From GCA-2862585 sp965661345 (GTDB taxonomy: Bacteria > Bacteroidota > Bacteroidia > Flavobacteriales > UBA7312), in NCBI GenBank assembly GCA_965661345.1, contig CBFIDK010000013.1:1-40960 (forward strand): DNA of 40,960 bases. Direction: 5' to 3'. The notes beneath the pieces are model-generated. The model was not told where the DNA came from, did not search any database, and was given only the letters and a program-made list of their open reading frames with translations. Shown one piece after another: positions 15,988 to 24,914 of the stretch (the first letter of the stretch is position 1; each line of letters opens with the position of its first letter). The position numbers and the translations under genes were made by a program.

Positions 15988-16926
15988 ATGTCAGAAGAAT
16001 TAGAAAATATTGAAGTCTTAATTATAGGCTCAGGACCTGCAGGTTATACAGCAGCAATCTATGCTGCTAGAGCTGATTTAAGCCCCGTTGTAATCCAAGG
16101 AATGCAACCTGGTGGACAATTAACTACAACTACTGAAGTAGACAATTATCCGGGCTATCCAAATGGTGTAGACGGCACCAAAATGATGGAAGACTTCAAA
16201 GCGCAAGCTGAACGTTTTGACACCGATACACGTTGGGGTATGGTAACAAAAGTTGATTTTTCTAATCGTCCTTTCAAAGTGGAAATTGATGGCACTAAAA
16301 ATGTATTGGCCCAAACGGTCATTATCAGTACGGGTGCATCTGCCAAATGGTTAGGTATTCCTGATGAGGAAAGACTAAACGGCTTTGGGGTTTCTGCTTG
16401 TGCAGTTTGCGATGGATTCTTCTATAAAGGTCAAGATGTAGTGGTAGTAGGTGCTGGTGATACTGCGGCTGAAGAAGCTACCTACCTTGCAAAATTATGT
16501 ACTAAGGTAACTATGCTGGTTAGAAGAGACGAAATGAGAGCATCTAAAGCTATGCAAAAGCGTGTATTCAAAACCGAAAATATTACCGTTTTATTCAACC
16601 ATGAAACCAAGAGTATAAACGGCGAAAAAGGTGTAGAGAGTGTAACGGCTTTTAACAACCAAACTAAAGAAGAAACGGTTATTCCTGCTACAGGATTTTT
16701 TGTGGCTATCGGTCACAAACCAAATACAGATATTTTCAAAGGTCAATTAGACATGGATGAAAATGGCTATCTGATTGTAGAGCCTGGCACTTCAAAAACT
16801 AAAATTCCTGGAGTATTTGCTGCGGGCGATGTGGCCGACCATGTATACCGTCAAGCAGTAACTTCTGCTGGTACAGGATGTATGGCTGCTTTAGATGCAG
16901 AACGATTTCTTGCCGCTCAAGACTAA
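15988..16926 (+). CDS. trxB: Thioredoxin-disulfide reductase
   Basis: 312 residues, the usual length. FAD site GSGPAGYTAAIYAAR (about 14-28), redox-active C138 and C141 in SACAVCDGFFY, NADPH site VVGAGDTAAEEA, and the C-terminal FAD motif GVFAAGDVADHVYRQAVTSAG. It passes electrons from NADPH to thioredoxin in the cytoplasm, supporting MsrA, ribonucleotide reductase and peroxiredoxins. Own promoter box just upstream. Converges with the minus-strand gene ending at 16928 with a single base between the stops. Confidence 0.96.
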   Translation: MSEELENIEVLIIGSGPAGYTAAIYAARADLSPVVIQGMQPGGQLTTTTEVDNYPGYPNGVDGTKMMEDFKAQAERFDTDTRWGMVTKVDFSNRPFKVEIDGTKNVLAQTVIISTGASAKWLGIPDEERLNGFGVSACAVCDGFFYKGQDVVVVGAGDTAAEEATYLAKLCTKVTMLVRRDEMRASKAMQKRVFKTENITVLFNHETKSINGEKGVESVTAFNNQTKEETVIPATGFFVAIGHKPNTDIFKGQLDMDENGYLIVEPGTSKTKIPGVFAAGDVADHVYRQAVTSAGTGCMAALDAERFLAAQD

Positions 16927-16927
16927 G

Positions 16928-17860
16928 TTAGTCCGTTATAATAAAATCTGAATTCCATAGCTTGAAATCTGCTATTTCAGCTTTGTTGAAAGGTATATCC
17001 CAATACCCTCTGTAATGAATGAAAGATGGAATGAGTTGCCCATCTGCATAATCCATTTCAACATCTACTGTTACGTTTAAATCTATGAGCCAATAATCGT
17101 ACTGCATGACGTATTTTCTGTACACCACATTGAAGGTGTTTCTGTCAAAGTATGAAACCAACTCTCTAATAAGTACTTCCTCTTGTTCCTTTTCAGTCAA
17201 ATCAGCTTTCATACGGCAAACAAATTCGTAGCATTCTAAAGAATCTTTATATATTTTCTTAGAAAGGATATAATCGTAATATTTTTGCATTTCTATATCA
17301 AACACGGCTAGTTTCTCCTTTTTACTGCCCGACTTTTCCACCTCAACTGAACCAGGATTAAAAATCACAACCTTAGCGTCTTTTTCATTTTTTTCGTTTG
17401 TAGTCTCAGGCTCATCATCATCATTGGAAGAACTGTACTTGCTTACTGTAAGTGTATCCTTAGGGAAGAAGATATAATCAAAAAATTCTGGAGTATAATA
17501 CCTGTATTTTCCTTTTCTATTATAGATTTTTCCGTCGTTGTAGGATGTGTCTATTTGTACGACTAAACGGTTGTTTTCTACTTCATAATGACCGTCTCTA
17601 GCCAAGAATCCAATTGACTTATCATTAGTGTTAAAAATTTCTAATTCACTTTTATACTGGTGAGGGTAATACCTAAGGTTTTTAAATCCTTGATAAAATG
17701 TGGTGTCCGTCTTTACATAGTGAACAAATTCTTCAACGCTAAAACCCGAACTTACTGCTGATACCATCACAGAATCTAACATGACAGACTTCACAATACT
17801 TTCTTGAGCGGAAAGTAAAAAGCCATTTAGCGTTAGTAGTATTAAAAATGTTCTTTTCAT
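16928..17860 (-). CDS. Secreted protein of unknown function
   Basis: 310 residues from ATG at 17860, chosen because it begins a signal peptide (MKRTFLILLTLNGFLLSAQ) and because the longer in-frame start at 17914 lies inside the RNase P RNA and its terminator. The protein is mainly beta-rich with many Tyr/Phe/Trp, has an acidic low-complexity insert (SSSNDDDEPETTNEKNEKD, about residues 145-163), and ends GYWDIPFNKAEIADFKLW. I do not recognise a named family, though the DxxY-rich pattern resembles periplasmic Bacteroidota proteins annotated as hypothetical. It follows the rnpB terminator closely, so its own promoter must lie within or overlap the end of rnpB, or it depends on read-through. Confidence 0.75.
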   Translation of the reverse strand: MKRTFLILLTLNGFLLSAQESIVKSVMLDSVMVSAVSSGFSVEEFVHYVKTDTTFYQGFKNLRYYPHQYKSELEIFNTNDKSIGFLARDGHYEVENNRLVVQIDTSYNDGKIYNRKGKYRYYTPEFFDYIFFPKDTLTVSKYSSSNDDDEPETTNEKNEKDAKVVIFNPGSVEVEKSGSKKEKLAVFDIEMQKYYDYILSKKIYKDSLECYEFVCRMKADLTEKEQEEVLIRELVSYFDRNTFNVVYRKYVMQYDYWLIDLNVTVDVEMDYADGQLIPSFIHYRGYWDIPFNKAEIADFKLWNSDFIITD

Positions 17861-17872
17861 CAGTTCAAAAAT

Positions 17873-17900
17873 AAAAAAAAAGCTGCCCACTAGGGGCAGC
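17873..17900 (-). terminator. Rho-independent terminator of rnpB
   Basis: A 7-bp GC-rich stem GCTGCCC/GGGCAGC (17882-17888 with 17894-17900), 5-nt loop, followed on the minus strand by nine T (complement of 17873-17881). Confidence 0.9.
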
Positions 17901-18195
17901 AGGTAGTAATTCATAAGCCGGATTCTGTTCTCTTTCGAGCTTCATCATTTATCTACGCTATACATTGCTGCATAGCTTTAGCTGCCTACCCCCCGAGATT
18001 GAACGAGCAATCCCTGTTCTCGGTGTACATGACATTGCACCGCATAGAGTTTACCTGGTTTCACTACAGCCGAACTGTACTTGCTTTCTGTTGCACTTGT
18101 CCTCACCTTTCGGTGGACGGATGTTATCCGCTATGCTGCTCTACGGTGTCCGGACTTTCCTCTTCCAAAAGGAAGCGATGAAGTCTATCACTACT
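17901..18195 (-). ncRNA. rnpB: RNase P RNA component (class A)
   Basis: Minus strand contains the universal 5' core GAGGAAAGTCCGGACACCG, the P-loop region GGTGAGGACAAGTGCAACAG with preceding CCACCGAAAGG, and the 3' core AGAACAGAATCCGGCTTATG. A P1 helix pairs GTAGTGAT (18187-18194) with ATTACTAC (17903-17910), which fixes both ends. It matures tRNA 5' ends. A -7 box sits at 18200-18207 and a strong terminator at 17873-17900. Several open frames across this region are spurious. Confidence 0.97.
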
Positions 18196-18199
18196 TTGG

Positions 18200-18207
18200 C
18201 AAAAGTA
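18200..18207 (-). promoter_or_regulatory. -7 promoter box of rnpB
   Basis: Minus strand TACTTTTG, exact TAnnTTTG. Its last G (18200) is six bases before the first P1 base of rnpB, so it calibrates the box-to-start distance in this genome at about 3-6 nt. The plus strand over the same bases (CTACTTTG, 18191-18198) could serve ridA, making this a possible two-way promoter. Confidence 0.7.
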
Positions 18208-18227
18208 AAAAATAGTATCTTAGTACA

Positions 18228-18605
18228 ATGAAAAAAGTAATTTATACTTCTGATGCTCCTAAAGCAATTGGCCCATACAGTCAGGCGATATTATCGAATA
18301 ATACCTTATATACTTCTGGACAAATTGCTATTGAACCTAAATCAGGTAAATTAATTACGGATAACATTACGGATGAAACACATCAAGTAATGAAAAACCT
18401 AAAGGCAGTTCTTTCGGCTAGCGAAATGGATTTTTCTAATGTCCTCAAATGCACCATTTTTTTAAAAGATATGAATCAATACGCTGAAATAAATACTGTG
18501 TATTCTGAATATTTTGATGAAAAACCGCCCGCTCGCGAAGCTGTTCAAGTCAGTGTATTACCGAAAAATGTCAATATTGAGATTTCACTTATTGCATCAA
18601 GATAA
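18228..18605 (+). CDS. ridA: RidA family enamine/imine deaminase
   Basis: 125 residues, full-length. Typical motifs: APKAIGPYSQAI near the N-terminus, LYTSGQIAIEP, and the C-terminal signature PPAREAVQVSVLPKNVNIEI with the conserved Arg that binds the imine carboxylate. The protein hydrolyses reactive 2-aminoacrylate-type enamines made by PLP enzymes, protecting the cell. It is divergent from rnpB, with a shared intergenic region, and its stop overlaps the next start by one base (TAATG). Confidence 0.94.
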   Translation: MKKVIYTSDAPKAIGPYSQAILSNNTLYTSGQIAIEPKSGKLITDNITDETHQVMKNLKAVLSASEMDFSNVLKCTIFLKDMNQYAEINTVYSEYFDEKPPAREAVQVSVLPKNVNIEISLIASR

Positions 18606-19477
18606 TGAAAAGAAGAAAAGCCTTAAAAACATTTGTTAGTGCCTCTTTCCTACCATTTATGCCATTTAGCCTATTTGCGAAAGAGGAATGTATAACTACT
18701 AATGATATTCTTGGTCCTTACTTTATTGAAGGTGCTCCTAACATCACTAATATTGCTCCGGAAATTGCTGGTGTACCGCGTTTATTTATAACGGGCACTG
18801 TTTACGCCAAAGACTGTGTTACTCCAATCCCTAATGCGTTAATTGATGTTTGGCAAGCGAATGATGAAGGAGCTTATGAAGACATAAACTATAGAGGGAA
18901 AGTTTATACTGACGAAGGAGGCAACTATGCATTCGAAAGCATACAACCCGGTAAATACCTTAATGGTAGTTCTTACCGACCAAGTCACATCCATTATAAG
19001 GTTCAATACCTCAACAATCCAGAGTTCGTTACTCAATTGTATTTTGAAGGCGACACCTCCATTGATGGTGACCCTTGGGCTTCTAGCCCTTCGGCTGTCG
19101 ATAGAATTATAACTTTGACAAATGATAATAACAATAATGCAAATGGTGTTTTTGATATTTACTTAGACATTGAAGGCGATAAGGTCAATCTTCCAGATTA
19201 TAATCGAAATGACTTGCCAAGCAAGTTAACGTCTGTATCTCCAAACCCTATTACAGATTATTTTGAAGTACAATTTTATTGTAACAAAAGCTCACATGTC
19301 GAAATAGATGTTTGTGATATTATGGGAAGGCAACAGAAAGTATTATTTAGTCAAAAGTGCTCTAAACAATTGCAACAAATAAATGTCGAAAAGCCGTTTC
19401 TTTCTTCAGGTGTCTATGTTCTTAGACTATCAATAGATGGGCAAAAAGTAGATGCTAAACGTATTCTGATAAAATAG
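18605..19477 (+). CDS. Secreted intradiol dioxygenase-like protein with T9SS-type sorting domain
   Basis: 290 residues. The N-terminus MKRRKALKTFVSASFLPF is a Tat-type leader (RRKALK). Residues about 30-200 are an intradiol ring-cleavage dioxygenase beta-sandwich with all four Fe(III) ligands in place: Y91 (WQANDEGAY), Y118 (PGKY), H128 and H130 (RPSHIHYKV). Residues about 210-290 are a type IX secretion type A sorting domain (SVSPNPITDYFEVQF, then GVYVLRLSIDGQKVDAKRILIK). Normal intradiol enzymes cleave catechol or protocatechuate in the cytoplasm; this one appears to be exported and displayed outside the cell. Starts inside the ridA stop (1-base overlap), so translated from the same mRNA. 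True substrate unknown. Confidence 0.85.
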   Translation: MKRRKALKTFVSASFLPFMPFSLFAKEECITTNDILGPYFIEGAPNITNIAPEIAGVPRLFITGTVYAKDCVTPIPNALIDVWQANDEGAYEDINYRGKVYTDEGGNYAFESIQPGKYLNGSSYRPSHIHYKVQYLNNPEFVTQLYFEGDTSIDGDPWASSPSAVDRIITLTNDNNNNANGVFDIYLDIEGDKVNLPDYNRNDLPSKLTSVSPNPITDYFEVQFYCNKSSHVEIDVCDIMGRQQKVLFSQKCSKQLQQINVEKPFLSSGVYVLRLSIDGQKVDAKRILIK

Positions 19478-19478
19478 A

Positions 19479-21584
19479 TTAGTATTCTACTCTAAGGTGG
19501 TGAATGCTTTGTAATTTCTTCTTAAACAACTGCTTAATCTTAGTAATTGATTTCAGTGTAATATCAGCATTTTCAAATTGATTTTGATCAATCTGATGGT
19601 TGATAATATTTTCTACAAGTTTATCAATGTTTTCTACCGTAGGAGATTTTAAACTTCTTGCAGCAGCTTCAACAGAATCTGACATCATCAATACAGCTGT
19701 TTCTTTAGAATATGGCTTTGGACCTGGATATCTGAACTTTTCTTCAGACTCAATTTCATCTGGAAAACTGCTAATGTGTTGCTTATAAAAATAACCAACC
19801 ATAGTTGTTCCATGATGTGTACGAATAAAATCGATTAGTTCATCGGGCAAATTGTGCTCTTTGGCTATTTCTATTCCATTTTTCACATGCTCTATGATTA
19901 TTTTAGCACTTTCTTCAAAGCTAATATCATCATGAGGGTTGATACCTGAAATCTGATTTTCAATAAAATACTGAGGGTTTTTCATTTTACCTATATCGTG
20001 GTATAATGCTCCAGCCCTAACAAGCAGCGCGTTACCTCCTATCTCAAGGATTCCTTCTTCTGCTAGATTAGCAACTTGAATAGAGTGTTGGAATGTTCCA
20101 GGAGCCTTTTGAGCTAATTTTCTTAAAAGCGGATTGTTTGTATCTGATAACTCCAATAGAGACACGTCGGAAACGAGAGAAAAGATTTTTTCAAAGGCAA
20201 AAATTAATGGATATGCAAAAAGAGTCAATGCACCATTTCCTGCAAACCACACAAAATTCATCCAATCTATATTGTCAATGCTTCCCTCTTGAGTAAGAGC
20301 CATTGCAAAGTAAGTTAGAAAATATACTCCTATGATCTTAGCCGCAGAAACAAAAAGCTGGGCTCGCTTATACATTTGTAAGACCGATAAAATAGAAACA
20401 ATTCCAGCCATTAACTGTAGATAGATAAACTCAAAGCTATTTGGGACTATAAAGCCAATAATTATAATGGCAATAAGATGCGTAAACAAAGCTAGTCGAG
20501 TATCAAAAAATGCCTTGATAATTATAGGAAGTAAACAGAAAGGCATTAAAAAAATTAAATTATTATTAGGAATCAATGATAAACTTGCCATCAATACCAT
20601 TGTGATAATTAAGGTCAGAATAAAGGTTACCTTTTTATTATCTACAAACACTTCTGGTCTAAATTGCTTTAGAAATAAATACAAAATTAAAAAGGCAATT
20701 AATACCAATAAAGATTGCCCTAAACTCAATAGACGTTCTGAATTATCCTGCCAATTTTCACCCTCATAGCGTAATCGATATGATTCTAACTTTTGAAAGT
20801 TGCTTTCTGTAACTAATTCGCCCTGAGAAATGACCACCTCTCCCCTTTGTACCATTCCCAATCCTTTAGAAATTTCATTTAGTTCGCTTTCCAACATTTT
20901 GTTGGTAGCGTCTTCGTCATAAAAAACATTCTGTTTGAGTGACTGAAGGATTAAAGGCGCTAGAAACGTTTTCTCTTCTTCGATCAAATTAGGTAATTCG
21001 TAGGCTTTCTTTGAGGCTGTTTCAATGGTGTATAGTTTACCCAATCGCTTGACTTCCCCTACGTTTACACGCATGACAATTATTTCAAAATCGTCTTCTT
21101 GAAATTCTATATCGTCAATTAACTGTACTATTCCTGTAGAGTATAGGTTCTCTAATACATTTAAGCCGTAAAATGCTAATTTCTCTTTTTTAGTTTTTTG
21201 TTGTTTTTTCTTATTAAGGTTGAAAAAAGTAAATCGATTGTCTTTCTTTAGATTTTTATCGGTTGCCCATTTCTGTTCAAAATTGGAAATAAATTCTTCG
21301 GCTTTTATCTCATACACGGACTCGTCAACTACAAAGGTAGGCTTCAGGTTTTGCCTTACTTGTATTTGTTCGTTTGATAATTGTTCATTAGATTTAAAAA
21401 CAGGAAAATCATAAGGAGCAATTAAATTTTCATGCATCCAAGGTTTTCCTTTCTGAAATTCAAACTTGAATGATGCACGATTAGGAAACATCCATACAAT
21501 TAGTACAGTTGCAAGAAGAAACAAAGCAACTTTCTGAATTTTAAAGTAGTTATTCCTAATATCAATAGGTAAGTTTAATCGCAT
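19479..21584 (-). CDS. 7TM-HD (HDIG) family cyclic dinucleotide phosphodiesterase, PgpH-like
   Basis: About 701 residues from ATG at 21584. Order: one transmembrane segment near the N-terminus (VALFLLATVLIVWMF), a 7TMR-HDED extracytoplasmic domain, seven transmembrane helices in the middle, and a cytosolic HD domain with YHDIGK at about residue 500 and RTHHGTTM later. PgpH-type proteins hydrolyse c-di-AMP; this is the standard Bacteroidota version. An alternative start at 21647 would add 21 residues ahead of the usual N-terminus and is less likely. Divergent from the thiolase gene; convergent with the dioxygenase, with one base between stops. Confidence is high for the family, moderate for the start. 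Confidence 0.88.
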   Translation of the reverse strand: MRLNLPIDIRNNYFKIQKVALFLLATVLIVWMFPNRASFKFEFQKGKPWMHENLIAPYDFPVFKSNEQLSNEQIQVRQNLKPTFVVDESVYEIKAEEFISNFEQKWATDKNLKKDNRFTFFNLNKKKQQKTKKEKLAFYGLNVLENLYSTGIVQLIDDIEFQEDDFEIIVMRVNVGEVKRLGKLYTIETASKKAYELPNLIEEEKTFLAPLILQSLKQNVFYDEDATNKMLESELNEISKGLGMVQRGEVVISQGELVTESNFQKLESYRLRYEGENWQDNSERLLSLGQSLLVLIAFLILYLFLKQFRPEVFVDNKKVTFILTLIITMVLMASLSLIPNNNLIFLMPFCLLPIIIKAFFDTRLALFTHLIAIIIIGFIVPNSFEFIYLQLMAGIVSILSVLQMYKRAQLFVSAAKIIGVYFLTYFAMALTQEGSIDNIDWMNFVWFAGNGALTLFAYPLIFAFEKIFSLVSDVSLLELSDTNNPLLRKLAQKAPGTFQHSIQVANLAEEGILEIGGNALLVRAGALYHDIGKMKNPQYFIENQISGINPHDDISFEESAKIIIEHVKNGIEIAKEHNLPDELIDFIRTHHGTTMVGYFYKQHISSFPDEIESEEKFRYPGPKPYSKETAVLMMSDSVEAAARSLKSPTVENIDKLVENIINHQIDQNQFENADITLKSITKIKQLFKKKLQSIHHLRVEY

Positions 21585-21687
21585 ATCGTCGACTAAAGTA
21601 CCAATAAATAACAAGTTTGCAAAGCCGTCATAATACTTCATTTTCATTAACTTCGCAGGCAGTATCCAAACTTATAAAAAACTTAAA

Positions 21688-22866
21688 ATGAAAGAAGTAG
21701 TAATCGTATCAGCCGTAAGAACACCAATGGGTAGTTTTGGCGGTGCATTATCAAGTATGTCTGCCACTCAATTAGGTAGTACAGCCATCAAAGGAGCCGT
21801 TGAAAAAGCAGGAATTAACCCAGATGAAATTGACGAAGTTTATATGGGCAACGTCTTACAAGCCAATTTAGGACAAGCACCCGCAAGACAAGCTGCTATG
21901 GGCGCTGGACTGAGTCCTAATATACCTTGCACAACCATAAATAAAGTATGTTCTTCTGGGATGAAGTCTATTATGCTTGCTGCACAAAGTATAATGTGTG
22001 GAGACAACAATATAGTGGTTGCCGGTGGAATGGAAAACATGTCTGCTGTTCCTCATTATTTCGATAAGGGACGAAATGGTCAAAAATTAGGTGACATGAA
22101 ACTTATCGATGGTCTTGTGAAAGATGGTCTGACTGACGTTTACAATAAAGTACACATGGGTAATTGCGCTGAATTATGCGCAAAGGAAATGAACATTAGC
22201 AGAGAGGCGCAAGATGCATTTGCCATTGAGTCATACAACAGAAGTGCTGATGCATGGGCAAATGGAAAGTTCAATGCAGAAATAGTTCCTGTGTCCGTAC
22301 CACAAAGACGTGGTGATGATATCGTCATTTCAGAAGACGAAGAATATAAAAATGTAAAAATGGATAAGATTCCAAATCTTCGTCCAGTATTTGATAAAGA
22401 AGGAACAGTAACCGCAGCAAATGCTTCAACTCTTAACGATGGTGCTGCCGCTCTAATTTTAATGAGTGCTGAAAAAGCTAAAGAACTAAACCTACACCCT
22501 ATGGCAAAAATTAGAAGTTATGCCGACGCAGCTCACCAGGCTGAATGGTTCACTACTGCTCCCGCCAAGGCTTTACCAATTGCATTAGAAAAAGCGAATG
22601 TTTCAACTAATGATGTAGATTTCTTTGAATTAAACGAAGCTTTTTCGGTAGTTGGTTTAGCAAACATTGAAAAACTAGGATTAGATGCTTCAAAAGTAAA
22701 TGTACATGGTGGAGCTGTTTCATTAGGTCATCCACTTGGATGTTCTGGAGCTAGAATTATTGTAACTCTTTTACATGTACTTAAACAGAACAATGGTAAA
22801 TTAGGTGCTGCTGGAATTTGCAATGGAGGCGGTGGCGCTTCGGCAATGGTAGTAGAATTATTTTAG
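21688..22866 (+). CDS. Acetyl-CoA C-acetyltransferase (thiolase)
   Basis: 392 residues, normal thiolase length. Nucleophile C88 in INKVCSSGMKS, late motifs ELNEAFSVVGLA, GGAVSLGHPLGCSGAR (catalytic His and Cys) and GICNGGGGASAM. It condenses two acetyl-CoA to acetoacetyl-CoA or runs the reverse in fatty acid and ketone use. A near-match promoter box (TAACTTCG, 21648-21655) lies 33 bp upstream. It stands alone and ends at a strong terminator at 22887-22918. Confidence 0.94.
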   Translation: MKEVVIVSAVRTPMGSFGGALSSMSATQLGSTAIKGAVEKAGINPDEIDEVYMGNVLQANLGQAPARQAAMGAGLSPNIPCTTINKVCSSGMKSIMLAAQSIMCGDNNIVVAGGMENMSAVPHYFDKGRNGQKLGDMKLIDGLVKDGLTDVYNKVHMGNCAELCAKEMNISREAQDAFAIESYNRSADAWANGKFNAEIVPVSVPQRRGDDIVISEDEEYKNVKMDKIPNLRPVFDKEGTVTAANASTLNDGAAALILMSAEKAKELNLHPMAKIRSYADAAHQAEWFTTAPAKALPIALEKANVSTNDVDFFELNEAFSVVGLANIEKLGLDASKVNVHGGAVSLGHPLGCSGARIIVTLLHVLKQNNGKLGAAGICNGGGGASAMVVELF

Positions 22867-22886
22867 TTTACTCAATTAATAAATAT

Positions 22887-22918
22887 AAAAGCCTACTTTA
22901 AAAGTGGGCTTTTTTTTT
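22887..22918 (+). terminator. Rho-independent terminator of the thiolase gene
   Basis: Inverted repeat AAAAGCCTACTTT / AAAGTGGGCTTTT with one G-T wobble, then a continuous run of T to 22918. The T run merges into the -7 box of the next gene. Confidence 0.88.
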
Positions 22919-22925
22919 ACTTTTG
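22918..22925 (+). promoter_or_regulatory. -7 promoter box of the NlpC/P60 gene, very close to its start
   Basis: TACTTTTG, exact TAnnTTTG, ends 7 nt before the ATG at 22932 and directly follows the T tract of the thiolase terminator. This implies a leader of about 0-3 nt. Confidence 0.6.
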
Positions 22926-22931
22926 TTTTCA

Positions 22932-23696
22932 ATGAAATACGGAATATCTGAATTAGCTATTGTTCCCATTCGTGCTGAAGCATCGGATAAAGCCGAAATG
23001 GTTAACCAAATTCTCTTCGGCGAACATTTCAAAGTACTTGACCAACGCATCAAATGGAGTAAAATTCGTTTGGCTCACGACAAGTACGAAGGTTGGATAT
23101 GCAATAAACAATGGACAGAAATCGATAAAGAAATTTATAATGATTTAGAACGCCAACCACCAACTCTTACCACTGAACTATTAGATATAGTTACTGCTGA
23201 ATCCCATCAAACAATTGCCTTAGGCAGCTCTCTACCAAACTATAATGAAGGTACTTTTAGCATCAAAAATAACGACTATTCGCATGGTGGAGAAACCACC
23301 AAAGGAAGTGAAGACAAAGCCATGCTAGTTAATAATGCTATGCTTTACTTAAATACGCCTTACCTCTGGGGTGGGCGCACTCCTTTTGGAATCGATTGTT
23401 CAGGTTTTTCACAGATTGTTTATCGCCTACAAGGCAAAGAAATTCCAAGAGATGCCTACCAACAAGCTGAAATAGGAAATACACTCAGCTTTATTGAGGA
23501 ATCAGAGCCAGGTGATTTAGCATTTTTTGATAATCATGAAGGTAAAATCATTCATGTTGGCATTATTTTAGAAAATAACTTCATCATTCATGCTTCTGGA
23601 AAAGTACGAGTTGATAGACTTGACCAACAAGGAATTTTCAATGCCGAAGAGCGAAAACATACGCATAAACTTAGACTCATAAAAAGTATCATTTAA
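22932..23696 (+). CDS. NlpC/P60 family (C40) cell-wall peptidase with SH3-like N-terminus
   Basis: 254 residues from ATG 22932; MKYGISELAIVPIRAEASDKAEM is the normal N-terminus of the Bacteroidota family, so the TTG at 22923 is rejected. An SH3b-type domain (about 1-75) precedes the peptidase domain (about 125-254), which shows the catalytic C156 in GIDCSGFSQIV, H208 in IIHVGIIL and IIHASGKVRV. Hydrolyses gamma-D-Glu-diamino-acid links in peptidoglycan stems. No signal peptide is visible, so it may be a cytosolic recycling enzyme acting on muropeptides, as for other members of this subfamily. Confidence 0.9.
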   Translation: MKYGISELAIVPIRAEASDKAEMVNQILFGEHFKVLDQRIKWSKIRLAHDKYEGWICNKQWTEIDKEIYNDLERQPPTLTTELLDIVTAESHQTIALGSSLPNYNEGTFSIKNNDYSHGGETTKGSEDKAMLVNNAMLYLNTPYLWGGRTPFGIDCSGFSQIVYRLQGKEIPRDAYQQAEIGNTLSFIEESEPGDLAFFDNHEGKIIHVGIILENNFIIHASGKVRVDRLDQQGIFNAEERKHTHKLRLIKSII

Positions 23697-23760
23697 TTTC
23701 TTTGTTTTTTTACACAATAAAAAGGTATAGCCCTTTGTTATAAGTGAAAAATCAAATAAG

Positions 23761-24852
23761 ATGAAGAAATTAACCATTTTGGCTTATCTGGTTTTAGGTG
23801 GAATACTATTCCAGGCAGCCAAATCCTTAACAACCAAAGACGCATTTGCAAACAAGATTGCTTTTGCCAATTCAACAAACGAAAATAAATCGTCAAACGA
23901 CTTTACCCTAGCCGCCGAAAAATCATTAGAAGCGGTAGTGCACATCAAGTCCAAATTCATGGAGGATGAATATTATCGCTATTACCACCCTTTCTTTGGA
24001 AGGGGGTATTACAATCAGCCTACCGAAAGAGTAGCAAGCGGATCAGGCGTTATTATTTCAGATGACGGTTATGTTGTAACCAATAAACACGTTATTAATG
24101 AAGCCGAAGAAATAGAAGTAGTTCTTAATGATAAACGAAGCTATACTGCCGAACTTTTAGGTACTGACCCAAGTACGGACTTAGCCCTATTAAAAATTGA
24201 AGGTAAAAACCTTAACTATTTGGAATTCAGTAATTCCGATGATATAAAAGTCGGAGAATGGGTATTAGCAGTAGGCAATCCGTTTAACCTAAATTCCACT
24301 GTTACGGCAGGTATAGTCAGTGCCAAAGCAAGAAGCATAAACATTTTGAACAGGCGAAACGGTATTGAATCTTTTATACAAACCGATGCCGCTATAAATC
24401 CCGGTAATTCAGGTGGTGCTTTGGTTACTACAAATGGTGATTTGGTTGGAATCAATACGGCTATTCAGTCTAATACAGGCTCATACACTGGATATGGATT
24501 TGCTATTCCTTCAAACATGGTACAAAAGGTTGTTTCTGATTTAAAAAATTATGGCGAAGTCAGGCGAGCGTATATCGGGATCAACATCGCTGATATAAAT
24601 CAAAATATAGCAGAAGAATTAAAGCTTTCAGGCATAGAAGGTGTGCTCATCACAAATGTGTTAAAAGATGGTGCAGCCAAAAAAGCAGGAATCGAACCCT
24701 ATGACGTTGTTCTAAGTATAAATGGAATACAAGTAAATTCCGTCAGTCAATTACATGAACAAATCATACAATACAATCCAGGTGAAAAAATTATTTGTCA
24801 AATAAAGCGAAAAGACAAGGTTAAGGATATTGATATTGAGTTAGAAAAATAA
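23761..24852 (+). CDS. HtrA/Deg-family serine protease with one PDZ domain
   Basis: 363 residues. N-terminal signal or anchor segment (LTILAYLVLGGILFQAAKS), a trypsin-like domain with H110 (TNKHV), D140 (STDLALLKI) and S217 (NPGNSGGAL), then a single PDZ domain (about 265-360; GVLITNVLKDGAAKKAGI). A single PDZ makes it DegS-like in layout, while many Bacteroidota DegQ/Do proteins have two. It is a periplasmic quality-control protease/chaperone. The loop YYRYYHPFFGRGYYNQP near the N-terminus of the protease domain is the LA-loop region. Single gene between NlpC/P60 and cupredoxin genes. Confidence 0.92.
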   Translation: MKKLTILAYLVLGGILFQAAKSLTTKDAFANKIAFANSTNENKSSNDFTLAAEKSLEAVVHIKSKFMEDEYYRYYHPFFGRGYYNQPTERVASGSGVIISDDGYVVTNKHVINEAEEIEVVLNDKRSYTAELLGTDPSTDLALLKIEGKNLNYLEFSNSDDIKVGEWVLAVGNPFNLNSTVTAGIVSAKARSINILNRRNGIESFIQTDAAINPGNSGGALVTTNGDLVGINTAIQSNTGSYTGYGFAIPSNMVQKVVSDLKNYGEVRRAYIGINIADINQNIAEELKLSGIEGVLITNVLKDGAAKKAGIEPYDVVLSINGIQVNSVSQLHEQIIQYNPGEKIICQIKRKDKVKDIDIELEK

Positions 24853-24914
24853 ATTTAAATAATGGATTAAAAAAAAAATACTAACTTTACGGTCAAACAC
24901 ATGTTATATACATT

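Noticed and set aside
17965..18231. Plus-strand open frames of 60-88 codons
   Set aside because: They lie inside the RNase P RNA gene on the other strand, which explains the region fully.
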